From the NCBI GenBank assembly GCA_964370965.1, contig CAYJLW010000002.1, positions 89,478 through 153,477 of the forward strand: 64,000 nucleotides of DNA, in the 5' to 3' direction. Below are positions 16,906 to 25,271 of this stretch, piece by piece. Under the pieces are notes generated by a model that was given only the letters and a program-made list of their open reading frames with translations, searched no databases and was not told the DNA's origin. Position 1 is the first letter of the stretch, and each line of letters begins with the position of its first letter. A program made the translations under genes and the position numbers. The stretch is from CAYJLW01 sp964370965. GTDB taxonomy: Bacteria; Actinomycetota; Acidimicrobiia; UBA2766.

Positions 16906-18126
16906 TCACTTGATGAGGTTCACGATGTTGAACATGGGCATGTAGAGGGCGATGAGCATGCCACCCACGCTGAGACCCATGACGACGATGAGGAGCGGTT
17001 CGATGAGGCTCGTGAGGGACGCCACGGTCGCCTCCACGTCCTCCTCGTAGAAGTCCGCGATCTTGTCCAGCATCGTGTCCAGGGCGCCCGTCTCCTCGCC
17101 CACCGCGAGCATCTGCACGACCATGGGCGGGAACACGGAGTGCTTCTCCAGGGGGACGGCGAGGCTCTCGCCCTGCTTCACGGCCTCCTTCACGTCCTGC
17201 ACGGCCGCGCCGATCACCCGGTTGTTCACCGTCTCCGAGACGATGTCGAGGGACTCGAGGATGGGCACGCCGGAGCGCAGCAGGGCACCCAGGGTGCGGC
17301 TGAACCGGGCGAGGGCCGTCTTCTGCACGAGCATCCCGAAGACGGGCACCCGGAGCTTGAACTTGTCCCAGGCGAGGCGCCCCTGGTCCGTGGCGATCCA
17401 GCGCTTGAAGAGGAACAACCCCACGACGAGGAGGATGACGACGATCCAGCCGAACTTCACGAGGACGCCGGAGATCGTGAGCAGGACCTGCGTGGGCAAG
17501 GGCAGCTTCCCGCCCAGGTCCTTGTAGAGGTTCTTGAACATGGGGACGATGAAGATGAGCATCGCCCCGGTGATCATGAGCACGAGGGACATGACCACCG
17601 TGGGGTAGGTCATGGCCGACTTCACCTTCTGGCGCAGCGACACCTGCTTCTCGAGCGTGTCCGCGAGGCGCAGGAGCACCTGGTCGAGCACCCCGCCGGA
17701 CTCGCCGGCGCGCACCATCGACACGTACAGCGCCGAGAAGACCTTGGGGTGCTTGCCCATGGCCGCGGACAGCGCCGTGCCCGTCTCGATGTCGTTGCGC
17801 ACCTCGCCGATCACCTTGGCGAGGGCCTTGTTCTCGGTCTGCTCGGCGAGGATGTTCAGCGACCGCAGTAGGGACAGACCCGAGTTGATCATCGTGGCGA
17901 ACTGGCGGCTGAAGACCGCGAGGTCCTTCAGCTTCACCCGATCCGAGAGCCCGGGGATCTTCAGGTCGGCGCCGAAGCTCACGTTCGGCTTGCGGTCGAT
18001 CGTGATGGGCAGGAAGCCCTGGGAGCGGAGTCGGGCGGCCACGGCCGTCACGTTGTCGGCTTCCACCTCGCCCTCGAGGAGGGTGCCGCTCTTGTCGCGG
18101 ACCTTGTAGAGGAAGGTCTCGGCCAT
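16906..18126 (-). CDS. pilC: Type IV pilus platform protein PilC
   Basis: GspF-family inner membrane platform, 406 aa. It has two repeated cytoplasmic T2SSF domains (residues about 70-195 and 275-400) and three membrane spans (near 170-200, 220-242 and 378-400). The N-terminal YKVRDKSGTLLEGEVEA segment is typical. ATG 18126 has GGGAGGG upstream and lies 3 nt after the pilT stop. The gene ends before the riboswitch leader. Confidence 0.95.
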   Translation of the reverse strand: MAETFLYKVRDKSGTLLEGEVEADNVTAVAARLRSQGFLPITIDRKPNVSFGADLKIPGLSDRVKLKDLAVFSRQFATMINSGLSLLRSLNILAEQTENKALAKVIGEVRNDIETGTALSAAMGKHPKVFSALYVSMVRAGESGGVLDQVLLRLADTLEKQVSLRQKVKSAMTYPTVVMSLVLMITGAMLIFIVPMFKNLYKDLGGKLPLPTQVLLTISGVLVKFGWIVVILLVVGLFLFKRWIATDQGRLAWDKFKLRVPVFGMLVQKTALARFSRTLGALLRSGVPILESLDIVSETVNNRVIGAAVQDVKEAVKQGESLAVPLEKHSVFPPMVVQMLAVGEETGALDTMLDKIADFYEEDVEATVASLTSLIEPLLIVVMGLSVGGMLIALYMPMFNIVNLIK

Positions 18127-18129
18127 CGC

Positions 18130-19809
18130 TCACGCCCTCCCGCAGAGTCGCGCCAGGTCGGCCTGGTCCGCGCTGCGCTCGAGGGCGAGGTCGTATGTGA
18201 TCTTGCCGGCCTTCACGAGGTCGGCGAGGGCCTGGTCCATGGTCTGCATGCCGTACTTCCCTCCGGACTGCATCGCCGAGTAGATCTGGTAGATCTTCCC
18301 CTCCCGGATGAGGTTCCGGATCGCCGGGGTGGCGATCATCACCTCGCAGGCGACCATGCGGCCCCGGCCGTCCCGGGTCTGGATGAGCTGCTGGGTCATC
18401 ACCGCCTGCAGCGAGGTGGCGAGCTGCACGCGCACCTGCTGCTGCTGGTGGGGAGGGAACACGTCGATCACACGGTCGACGGACTGCGGGGCGTCCTGAG
18501 TGTGCAGCGTGGCGAAGACGAGGTGGCCGGTCTCGGCGGCCGTGAGCGCGGTCTGGATCGTCTCGAGGTCCCGCATCTCGCCCACCAGGATCACGTCGGG
18601 GTCCTGGCGGAGGACGTGTTTGAGGGCGGCGGCGAAGGACTTCGTGTCCTCCCCGACCTCGCGCTGGTTGACGAGCGCCCGCTTGTGGGTGTGGAGGAAC
18701 TCGATGGGGTCCTCGACGGTCATGATGTGTACCGGGCGTTCGCCGTTGATGACGTCGACCACGGACGCCAGCGTCGTGGACTTCCCCGAGCCCGTCGGCC
18801 CCGTGACGAGCACGAGACCGCGGGGGTAGTCGGCGAACTCCCTCACGACCGCGGGCACCCCGAGCTTCCCCAGGGGCACGACGCGGTCCGGGATCGTGCG
18901 CATGACGGCGCCGATCGCCTCCCGTTGGAAGAACATGTTCACGCGGAAGCGGGCCTTGCCCGGAAGGGGGTGGGACATGTCGAGCTCCCACTCGCCCTCG
19001 AGCTTCTCGCGCTGCTTCTGGGTGAGGATCGCGTAGAGCATGCGGCGCAGGCCCTGGGTCTCCAGGACGCCGAACCCCTCCAGGGCCTGGAGGTCCCCGT
19101 GGAGGCGGATCTGGGGCGGGCTCCCGACGGTGAGGTGGAGGTCGGAGGCCCCGACCTCGATGACCCTCTCCAGGAGGTCGTTCACGTGCAGGTCGAAGCG
19201 GACCGGCTCCTCCTCGGGGCGGGGAGCGGCCTCCACGATCGCGGAGGCGTCGATGACGTGGACCTCGCCGTCGCCGTTGCCGACGCTCCCCCGCCCGGGG
19301 TCGGCCGGCGGGGCGGCGAAGCCGGCGTCCGCCGCCGCCAGAGGATCGGGGCGCGGAGCTGGAGCGGACGGGCGGGGGCCCGCCGAGACGGCGGCTTCGA
19401 TCGCGGCCGCGAGCTCCGTGCGGTCGGCGAGAGCAGCGGACACGCGGCACCCGGCGGCGGCGGCCACGGCGTCCAGGGCCTCCGTCCCGTGCGGATCGGC
19501 GACGGCCACGAGGAGGCCGTCCGGTGTGAACTCCACGGGGAGGACCTGGTGGTGGCGGAGAAGGTCGGGCCCCACGGTGCCGGCGACTTCCGGGCGGGCG
19601 GGCGTCCTGACGAAGTCCACGAAGGGGAGGCCCATCTGGTCGGCGACCGCGGCCACGACGTCCTTCTCCGTGGCGCGGCCCTCGCGCAGGAGGATGAGAG
19701 CGAGGGACTCGCCCTCGTCCTGCTCGCGCCGGAGGAGGCCGTTCACGTCGCCGGGCGCGATGACGTGGCGGTTGACGAGAGCCTGTGCGAGTCCTTGGGA
19801 TGTGGTCAT
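18130..19809 (-). CDS. pilT: Pilus retraction ATPase PilT with N-terminal GspE_N-like domain
   Basis: Hexameric ATPase that depolymerises the pilus. Residues about 1-140 look like a GspE/MshE N-terminal domain, absent from the classical 345-aa PilT. An acidic linker follows, then the ATPase from about 205: ASDLHLTVGSPPQIR, Walker A GPTGSGKSTTL (near 345), Asp box, Walker B DPDVILVGEMRD and the PilT-specific AIRNLIREGKIYQI (near 500). Total 559 aa. The retraction signature separates it from PilB. Start ATG 19809. Confidence 0.93.
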   Translation of the reverse strand: MTTSQGLAQALVNRHVIAPGDVNGLLRREQDEGESLALILLREGRATEKDVVAAVADQMGLPFVDFVRTPARPEVAGTVGPDLLRHHQVLPVEFTPDGLLVAVADPHGTEALDAVAAAAGCRVSAALADRTELAAAIEAAVSAGPRPSAPAPRPDPLAAADAGFAAPPADPGRGSVGNGDGEVHVIDASAIVEAAPRPEEEPVRFDLHVNDLLERVIEVGASDLHLTVGSPPQIRLHGDLQALEGFGVLETQGLRRMLYAILTQKQREKLEGEWELDMSHPLPGKARFRVNMFFQREAIGAVMRTIPDRVVPLGKLGVPAVVREFADYPRGLVLVTGPTGSGKSTTLASVVDVINGERPVHIMTVEDPIEFLHTHKRALVNQREVGEDTKSFAAALKHVLRQDPDVILVGEMRDLETIQTALTAAETGHLVFATLHTQDAPQSVDRVIDVFPPHQQQQVRVQLATSLQAVMTQQLIQTRDGRGRMVACEVMIATPAIRNLIREGKIYQIYSAMQSGGKYGMQTMDQALADLVKAGKITYDLALERSADQADLARLCGRA

Positions 19810-19880
19810 GGCGTGTTCCCGTCCCTTGCACTGGATCGGCCGTCATAGCGGTTCCCTTGAGCCCGCGGCCCATGCCCGGA

Positions 19881-19896
19881 TGGGTCCCGGGACCCA
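19881..19896. promoter_or_regulatory. 16-bp perfect palindrome between pilB and pilT
   Basis: Tgggtcccgggaccca is fully self-complementary and lies in the only sizeable gap (118 bp) of the pilB-pilT-pilC block. It could be an operator or an RNA hairpin that tunes pilT relative to pilB. No other signal is clear there. Confidence 0.3.
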
Positions 19897-19927
19897 GACC
19901 CGCGGTGGGCCCCGCACACCAAGGGGC

Positions 19928-21712
19928 TCACGCCGTCACCCGGAGGACCTCTTCGATGGACGTGATCCCGGCGGCGGCCTTGCCGAGGCCGTCCTCACGC
20001 AGGTTGACCATCCCCTCGGCGAGCGCCACCTTGCGGATGTCCTCAGCGCTGGAGTGCTCGCAGCAGAGCCGCTCCACCTCCTCGGAGATGAGCATGACCT
20101 CCGTGACGGCGACCCGGCCGTGATACCCGGTCTTGGCGCAGCCCCCGCAGCCCCCGGGCCTGTACAGCGTGGGCAGCTCCGTGAGGGCGTCGATGTGAGG
20201 CCAGCTCGCCTCCCGGAGGGCGTCCACCGTGGGGAGGTAGGGCTCGCGGCAGCGCTCGCAGAGACGCCGGGCGAGTCGCTGGGCCACGGCGCACTCGAGG
20301 GCCGAAGCGACCAGGAAGGGCTCGACACCCATCTCGACGAGACGGGTGAGCACCGACGGGGCGTCGTTCGTGTGGATGGAGGAGAACACGAGGTGGCCGG
20401 TGAGGGCCGCCTGGATCCCGATCGTGGCCGTCTCCCTGTCCCGGATCTCGCCCACCATCACGATGTCCGGGTCGGCACGCAGGATCGAGCGCAGGGCCGA
20501 GGCGAACGTCATGCCCGCCTTCTGGTGGACCTGGATCTGGCTCACGCCCGCTATCGCCTGCTCGACGGGATCCTCGATCGTGATGATGTTCCGGGTCACG
20601 TCGTTCACGAGATTCAGCGTGGAGTACAGCGTGGTGGACTTGCCCGAGCCCGTGGGGCCCGACACGAGGACCGCACCGTAGGGAAGGTGGCAGGCCCGCA
20701 CGTAGCGGTCGAGCGCCTGGCGGGAGAAGCCGAGGTCCTCGAGCCTGATGAGACCGGCGGACTTGTCGATCACACGCATCACGATCTTCTCCCCGTGGAC
20801 CGTGGGGAGAGTCTCCACGCGGAGGTCCACGGCGCGGCCGCCCACGTGCACGGAGATGCGTCCGCTCTGGGGAGTGCGCTGCTCGGCGATGTTGAGATCG
20901 GCCATGATCTTGATGCGGCTCACGGTGGGCCGCTGCATGGTCTTGGGTGAGCGCATGATCTCGTGCAGGACGCCGTCGATGCGAAAGCGCACCCTGACGT
21001 CCTTCGCCTGCGGCTCGATGTGGATGTCCGATGCGCGGTCGTTCACGGCCTGGGTGATGAGGAGGTTGACGAGCTTGACGACGGGCGCCTCGTCGACCAG
21101 CTCCTGGGCCCGGCTGATGTCCTCCACGGCATCGATGACGGCGACGCCGTCGAGCTCTCCCGTGATGGTGTCGAGGGAGTCCTCCATACGGTGGAGGCGG
21201 TTGATGGCCCCGGCGATGTCGGCGTCGGTTGCGAGCACGACGACGATGTCCCGTTTCGTCACGGCGCGGAGGTCGTCGCGGGCAACCACGTTCGAGGGGT
21301 CGGACATGGCCACGACGAGGGCCTCGTCCTGGAAGGCGATCGGGATGCAGTTCAGCCGCCGGCAGACGCCGTCGGAGACGAGGGCGACGGCCGCCGGGTC
21401 GATCTGGATCTCCCCCAGGTCGACGAAGCGCATCCCGATGGCCCCGGCGAGCTCGGCCAGGATCGCCGCCTGGGGCACGCCCAACTCCATGAGGATGCCC
21501 GTAATCGGACGGCCGCCGTCGGAGATGCCGTCCTCGTAGAGGGCGCGCTCGGCCAACTCCGGGGACACGATCCCGCGTTCGCGGAGGAAGTGGACGAGTT
21601 GGACGCTCTCCTGGGACAGCACGCACCTCCGGGGTGTCAGAGACGCCTCGAACACCTCATCGACCGCCCCCGGACGCCGCTTGACCGCTGCGCTGTCAGA
21701 GGTTGCGGACAC
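19928..21712 (-). CDS. pilB: Pilus extension ATPase PilB
   Basis: Drives pilin polymerisation. 594 aa from GTG 21712, which overlaps the DUF4388 gene by 17 nt. A GspE_N domain covers about residues 35-190. The catalytic part has SDIHIEPQ, Walker A GPTGSGKSTTLYSTLN (near 350), Walker B DPDIVMVGEIRDRETA and His box GHLVFSSIHTNDAP. A four-cysteine zinc site (CERC and CGGC) lies near residues 485-530, a PilB/GspE hallmark. A later GTG near residue 31 is an alternative start. Confidence 0.94.
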   Translation of the reverse strand: MSATSDSAAVKRRPGAVDEVFEASLTPRRCVLSQESVQLVHFLRERGIVSPELAERALYEDGISDGGRPITGILMELGVPQAAILAELAGAIGMRFVDLGEIQIDPAAVALVSDGVCRRLNCIPIAFQDEALVVAMSDPSNVVARDDLRAVTKRDIVVVLATDADIAGAINRLHRMEDSLDTITGELDGVAVIDAVEDISRAQELVDEAPVVKLVNLLITQAVNDRASDIHIEPQAKDVRVRFRIDGVLHEIMRSPKTMQRPTVSRIKIMADLNIAEQRTPQSGRISVHVGGRAVDLRVETLPTVHGEKIVMRVIDKSAGLIRLEDLGFSRQALDRYVRACHLPYGAVLVSGPTGSGKSTTLYSTLNLVNDVTRNIITIEDPVEQAIAGVSQIQVHQKAGMTFASALRSILRADPDIVMVGEIRDRETATIGIQAALTGHLVFSSIHTNDAPSVLTRLVEMGVEPFLVASALECAVAQRLARRLCERCREPYLPTVDALREASWPHIDALTELPTLYRPGGCGGCAKTGYHGRVAVTEVMLISEEVERLCCEHSSAEDIRKVALAEGMVNLREDGLGKAAAGITSIEEVLRVTA

Positions 21713-23108
21713 CGGCGATGAGGCGGAGGATCGTGCTCTTGTTCAGCTCCGAACTCTCGCCGGGGGGAGACTCCCCGCTCGGCGCCGGCGCGGCGTCGCG
21801 AGGAGCGGGCGGCGCCGGAGCCTCCTGGAGAGGCCGGGCGTCCGCGGGCGGGGGGGCGGCGCCCCCGGGACCGGCGGGATGGGCCGGGGATGTCGCCTCG
21901 GCAGCGGCCACGAGGTCGGCCAGGCTCGCCGGCGGGGGCGGAGGAGGCCCCGGCGGCGGCGCGGGCACGGGCTCGCGCACCGGTGGGGGCGGATCCACGT
22001 GGGTCGTGGTCCCCTGGGCCGGGGCGGGCTCGCCGACCGGGAAGGCCGGGGCCCGCGCCGGGTCGAGAGCGGGCGTGTAGCCGGGAGGGGACAGAGGCCG
22101 CTGCGGAAGATCGGGGGGCGGCGCCGGTGCCTGGCGTGGTGGCGCCTCACGGGGCGGCGCCGGTGCCTGGCGTGGTGGCGCCTCACGGGGCGGCGCCGGG
22201 TGCCCCGCCGGGACCGGAGGCGGCGGAGCCTGCGGTGCCGGTGCCGCGGCGGCGGGGACGTCCGCCGGCCCTTCTCGGAAGGGCCCGGGCGGCCCACTGG
22301 ACGCAGGACCGCCTCCGGCGGGCGCCACCGTCTCCGCCTCGCCCACCGGCGGAGCGCCGGCGGACTCCCCCGGCTGGGCAGCGACGAGAGAACGCATCAT
22401 CGCCAGCCTCTCCGCGGGCACGAGTTCCACGAGTTGCGTGCTCAGGAGACCGTGGAGCGTCTGGCAGGTGCGGAACTCGGTCTCCCCGAGAGCGGTGGCG
22501 AGTTGGGAGACGCTCGCCCCCGGCGTGAGGCGAGCGAGGAGGCGCCATTCGTCCCGCCGCAGGGTCACCTCCGGCGCCGTCCCGGGCATGTCGCCCACCA
22601 TGACGACCCCCATCGAGGTCGACGGGATTGCCGACTCGATGCTCTCCCACTGCTCCAGGCGCGCCTGGGCACCCTCCAGGACCGGGTCGACCCCGAAGAG
22701 GAAGACCGGCCCCAGGGTGTGCTCGTCGGCTTCGAGACGGTACTCGCCCTCGCGCCAGCGCATGAGGGTGAAGACGGCGTCCTCCACCCACTCCCGGAAG
22801 AAGGCCTCGAGGGCGTCCGGGTCCACGTCCGGCAGGCCCAGGAGCGCCTCCCCCTGGGACACGTCCTCCCGCGCCGTGGACGCCACACGGCGCCACTGGT
22901 CGGCCCCGAGCAGTCCTGCCCGCACCAGCACGTTGCCGATGTCGTCGGTCGGATTCAGCGTGGCGAAGTAGACGTCGCCCCCGGCGAAGTAGACGACCGC
23001 CCTCTCGGCGTCGTTCTCGAGGTGCAGCGCCCCGGACTTCTTCGCGAACGCGAAGAGCTGGAAGACGTCGGCGAGGCCGACTGTGTCCAGCGAGCCCTGG
23101 AAGGCCAT
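21696..23108 (-). CDS. DUF4388 (PATAN-like) protein with long Pro/Ala-rich region
   Basis: The 470-aa protein begins with a DUF4388 domain (FQGSLDTVGLADVFQLFAFA, then KKSGALHLENDAERAVVYF; residues about 1-150). A winged-helix-like segment follows near 180-235. The next roughly 200 residues are Pro/Ala-rich and disordered, and the C-terminus is a short helix (STILRLIAGVRNL). DUF4388 proteins often accompany signalling and motility systems. Position between the Roadblock gene and pilB suggests control of pilus extension or polarity. Confidence 0.8.
   Translation of the reverse strand: MAFQGSLDTVGLADVFQLFAFAKKSGALHLENDAERAVVYFAGGDVYFATLNPTDDIGNVLVRAGLLGADQWRRVASTAREDVSQGEALLGLPDVDPDALEAFFREWVEDAVFTLMRWREGEYRLEADEHTLGPVFLFGVDPVLEGAQARLEQWESIESAIPSTSMGVVMVGDMPGTAPEVTLRRDEWRLLARLTPGASVSQLATALGETEFRTCQTLHGLLSTQLVELVPAERLAMMRSLVAAQPGESAGAPPVGEAETVAPAGGGPASSGPPGPFREGPADVPAAAAPAPQAPPPPVPAGHPAPPREAPPRQAPAPPREAPPRQAPAPPPDLPQRPLSPPGYTPALDPARAPAFPVGEPAPAQGTTTHVDPPPPVREPVPAPPPGPPPPPPASLADLVAAAEATSPAHPAGPGGAAPPPADARPLQEAPAPPAPRDAAPAPSGESPPGESSELNKSTILRLIAGVRNL
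22115..22199. repeat. 36-bp tandem repeat, 2.4 copies, inside the DUF4388 gene
   Basis: Copies 22115-22150 and 22151-22186 are identical and 22187-22199 is a partial third. It encodes APPREAPPRQAP twice in the proline-rich linker. The unit is in frame, so linker length can vary. Confidence 0.93.
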
Positions 23109-23147
23109 GTCCTCTCGTGCTCCTCGTCAGCGTCTCTGGGGTCGGCG

Positions 23148-23759
23148 TCAGAATCCGCCGCCGACCGGCGGCAGTGGGGGCGCTCCCTGCAGTTCCGTCG
23201 CCGGGGCCACCGGCTCCAGGGCGGGAGCCACCTGGGCGGGGGGACCGCCCAACATGAACGCCTCCGGCGTGGGCGGAACCAGTTCGGGCGCCGCGACACC
23301 GGCCTCCGGCGCTGCGGGTGGCGGCGTCACGGCGGAGGGAACCGGCGGCGCCGGCGCCGGCGCCACGGGACGAGGCGCCATCGCGGGCTGCGCCAGGGCC
23401 GCCGCCACGGCGTCGGCCGCCCCCCGCATCTCATAGAGGATGAGGCCGATCTTGGCCGACACGCGACTCACGGCGGTGAGGACAGCCGAGGGACCCGCGG
23501 ACATCAGGTAGACGAAGCCGTTGTCGCCCTCGATGAAGACCTGCGACAGCCGGCCGCGGCCGAGTTGCTCGGACGCCTTCTCCCCCAACGACATGAGCGC
23601 CGCCGACATCGCGGCGATGCGGTCGTCCTCGAGATGGGCGGGCAGGGCGGAAGCCATGGGAAGGCCGTCAGCGGACACGACCGCTGTCCCTTCGAGGTCG
23701 CTGCAGCTCTGCAGGAATGTGTCGAGTGCCTCCCCGATCAGCTCTCCGCGTGTGGGCAT
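23148..23759 (-). CDS. Roadblock/LC7 domain protein (MglB-like)
   Basis: A 203-aa protein. Residues 1-115 form a Roadblock/LC7 domain (LQSCSDLEGTAVVSADGLPM, later VFIEGDNGFVYLMSAG and VSRVSAKIGLILYEMR). In other bacteria these regulate small Ras-like GTPases such as MglA. The C-terminal 85 residues are Pro/Ala-rich. ATG 23759 with GGGAG upstream; the track could be extended but the domain begins here. It opens the pilus locus. No MglA-like GTPase is in the window. Confidence 0.82.
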   Translation of the reverse strand: MPTRGELIGEALDTFLQSCSDLEGTAVVSADGLPMASALPAHLEDDRIAAMSAALMSLGEKASEQLGRGRLSQVFIEGDNGFVYLMSAGPSAVLTAVSRVSAKIGLILYEMRGAADAVAAALAQPAMAPRPVAPAPAPPVPSAVTPPPAAPEAGVAAPELVPPTPEAFMLGGPPAQVAPALEPVAPATELQGAPPLPPVGGGF

Positions 23760-23889
23760 GCTCACTCCCCTGTGGTGTCTCTGTCGTCTGTTGCCGGGGG
23801 TGGGCGCGTCCCCGGCCGTCACTCCTGAGTGTCGGCAACGGGGAAGAGCGCCTTGAGCGTCACGACCCACGGCGTCTGGGTCGGGAGGC

Positions 23890-24396
23890 TCAGACGCCGT
23901 GGGCGGCCGGATCCGGGTTCGCGAGCACCGCCGTGACGGCCTCTTCGCGACGCCTGCGGATGGCGTCAGCGACCGCCGGATCGGTACGGGCGAGGATCGC
24001 GGCGGCGAAGAGGGCGGCGTTCACCGCCCCCGCCCTGCCGATCGCGAGGGTCCCGACCGGCACGCCCGCGGGCATCTGCACGATCGAGAGCAGGGAGTCG
24101 AGGCCCTGGAGGGAACGTGACTCCACGGGGACCCCGAGGACGGGCAAGATCGTCTTGGCCGCCACGACCCCGGGCAGGTGGGCCGCCCCGCCGGCGCCCG
24201 CCACGATCACCTGGAGACCGCGCACCTCGGCGGACTCCACGTACTCGGAGAGCAGGTCGGGTGTGCGGTGCGCCGAGAGGACGCGAGCCTCCCACGTGAT
24301 ACCCATCTCCTCCAGGGTGTCCGCGGCGTGGCGCATGGTGTCCCAGTCCGAATGGGAACCCATGACCACGCCCACGAGCGGTTCCTCCGTGCTCAT
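23890..24396 (-). CDS. purE: 5-(carboxyamino)imidazole ribonucleotide mutase
   Basis: Converts N5-CAIR to CAIR in purine synthesis. 168 aa from ATG 24396. The class I signature GVVMGSHSDWDTMRHAA and the active-site AHRTPD (near residue 45) and AGAGGAAHLPGVVAA (near 70) are intact. A TATCGT hexamer ends 8 nt before the ATG, so the leader is very short. purK is not adjacent. Confidence 0.96.
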   Translation of the reverse strand: MSTEEPLVGVVMGSHSDWDTMRHAADTLEEMGITWEARVLSAHRTPDLLSEYVESAEVRGLQVIVAGAGGAAHLPGVVAAKTILPVLGVPVESRSLQGLDSLLSIVQMPAGVPVGTLAIGRAGAVNAALFAAAILARTDPAVADAIRRRREEAVTAVLANPDPAAHGV

Positions 24397-24465
24397 GGGC
24401 CGAGACGATAGACGAGGGAGCCGCATCCCTCGCAGCCCCGCCTCCAGTCGCCCGCCGGGTGGCCC

Positions 24466-25269
24466 TCAGCCCCCGGAGGCGGCCCGGGCCGCCTCCCACA
24501 TCACGTCCAGAGGCGCCCGCCGCGCCGTCCAGCGTTCGAACTGCAGGGCGCCCTGGTGAACGAGGAGCCCGAGGCCGTTGTGCGTCTCGGCCCCGGCTGC
24601 CCCCGCCCGCTCCAGCAGGGGCGTGAGAGGCGGGGCGTAGACGAGGTCGACGACGACCTGACCCGGGGAGAAGCCCAGCTCCGCCGGGACGGCGTCCGTG
24701 GGGACGCAGCTCACCACCAGGCCACAGCCCGCCAGGGCCCCCGGGTCCGCGACCGCGTCGCCCGGAACCCCCGTGGACTCCAGCATGCGCACCGCCCGGG
24801 TCGCTGTGCGGTTCCAGACGCGCACGCCGGCGGCCCCGGCCCCGGCGACGGCCACGGCCACCGCCGCCGCCGCCCCTCCCGCACCCACGATGCCGACCTC
24901 CGTGCCGGCGACGTCTACGTCCGCTGTCGCCAGGAACGCGGCGAAGCCCGGGACGTCGGTGTTGTCGGCGTGCCAGCCGTGCTCGCCGCGCACGAGGGTG
25001 TTGGCGGCGTCGAGGCGGCGCACGACGTCGGCGCCGGTCACGGCGACCGCCGCCGCCGCCTGCTTGTGCGGCATCGTCACCGAGAGACCGTCGAGACCCA
25101 GGTCGTAGGCGGCGGCGAGCGCCCGCTCCGCGTCCGCCGCGACCACCTCGAAGGCCACGTACACCCAGTCGAGGCCCGAAGCGACGAACGCGGCGTTCTG
25201 CATGACGGGCGAGAGCGAGTGGCGCACGGGCCACCCCGCCACGCCGGCCACCCGGGTGGCAGCCGTCAC
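24466..25269 (-). CDS. aroE: Shikimate dehydrogenase
   Basis: NADPH-dependent reduction of 3-dehydroshikimate. 267 aa. The substrate domain has GWPVRHSLSPVMQNAAF, VTMPHKQAAA (catalytic lysine near residue 68) and NTDVPGF (catalytic aspartate). The Rossmann motif GAGGAAAAVA lies near 128. GTG 25269 starts 2 nt after the mltG stop. The other shikimate genes are 14 kb away, separated by the pilus locus. Confidence 0.95.
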   Translation of the reverse strand: MTAATRVAGVAGWPVRHSLSPVMQNAAFVASGLDWVYVAFEVVAADAERALAAAYDLGLDGLSVTMPHKQAAAAVAVTGADVVRRLDAANTLVRGEHGWHADNTDVPGFAAFLATADVDVAGTEVGIVGAGGAAAAVAVAVAGAGAAGVRVWNRTATRAVRMLESTGVPGDAVADPGALAGCGLVVSCVPTDAVPAELGFSPGQVVVDLVYAPPLTPLLERAGAAGAETHNGLGLLVHQGALQFERWTARRAPLDVMWEAARAASGG

Positions 25270-25271
25270 GC

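Noticed and set aside
18130..21712. c-di-GMP binding by the PilB and PilT N-terminal domains
   Set aside because: The MshEN ligand motif (RLGxx...LxxxLxxQ) is not clearly present in either, so I do not claim it.
22115..22199. CRISPR-like repeats
   Set aside because: Contiguous tandem units encoding a Pro-rich linker, no spacers.
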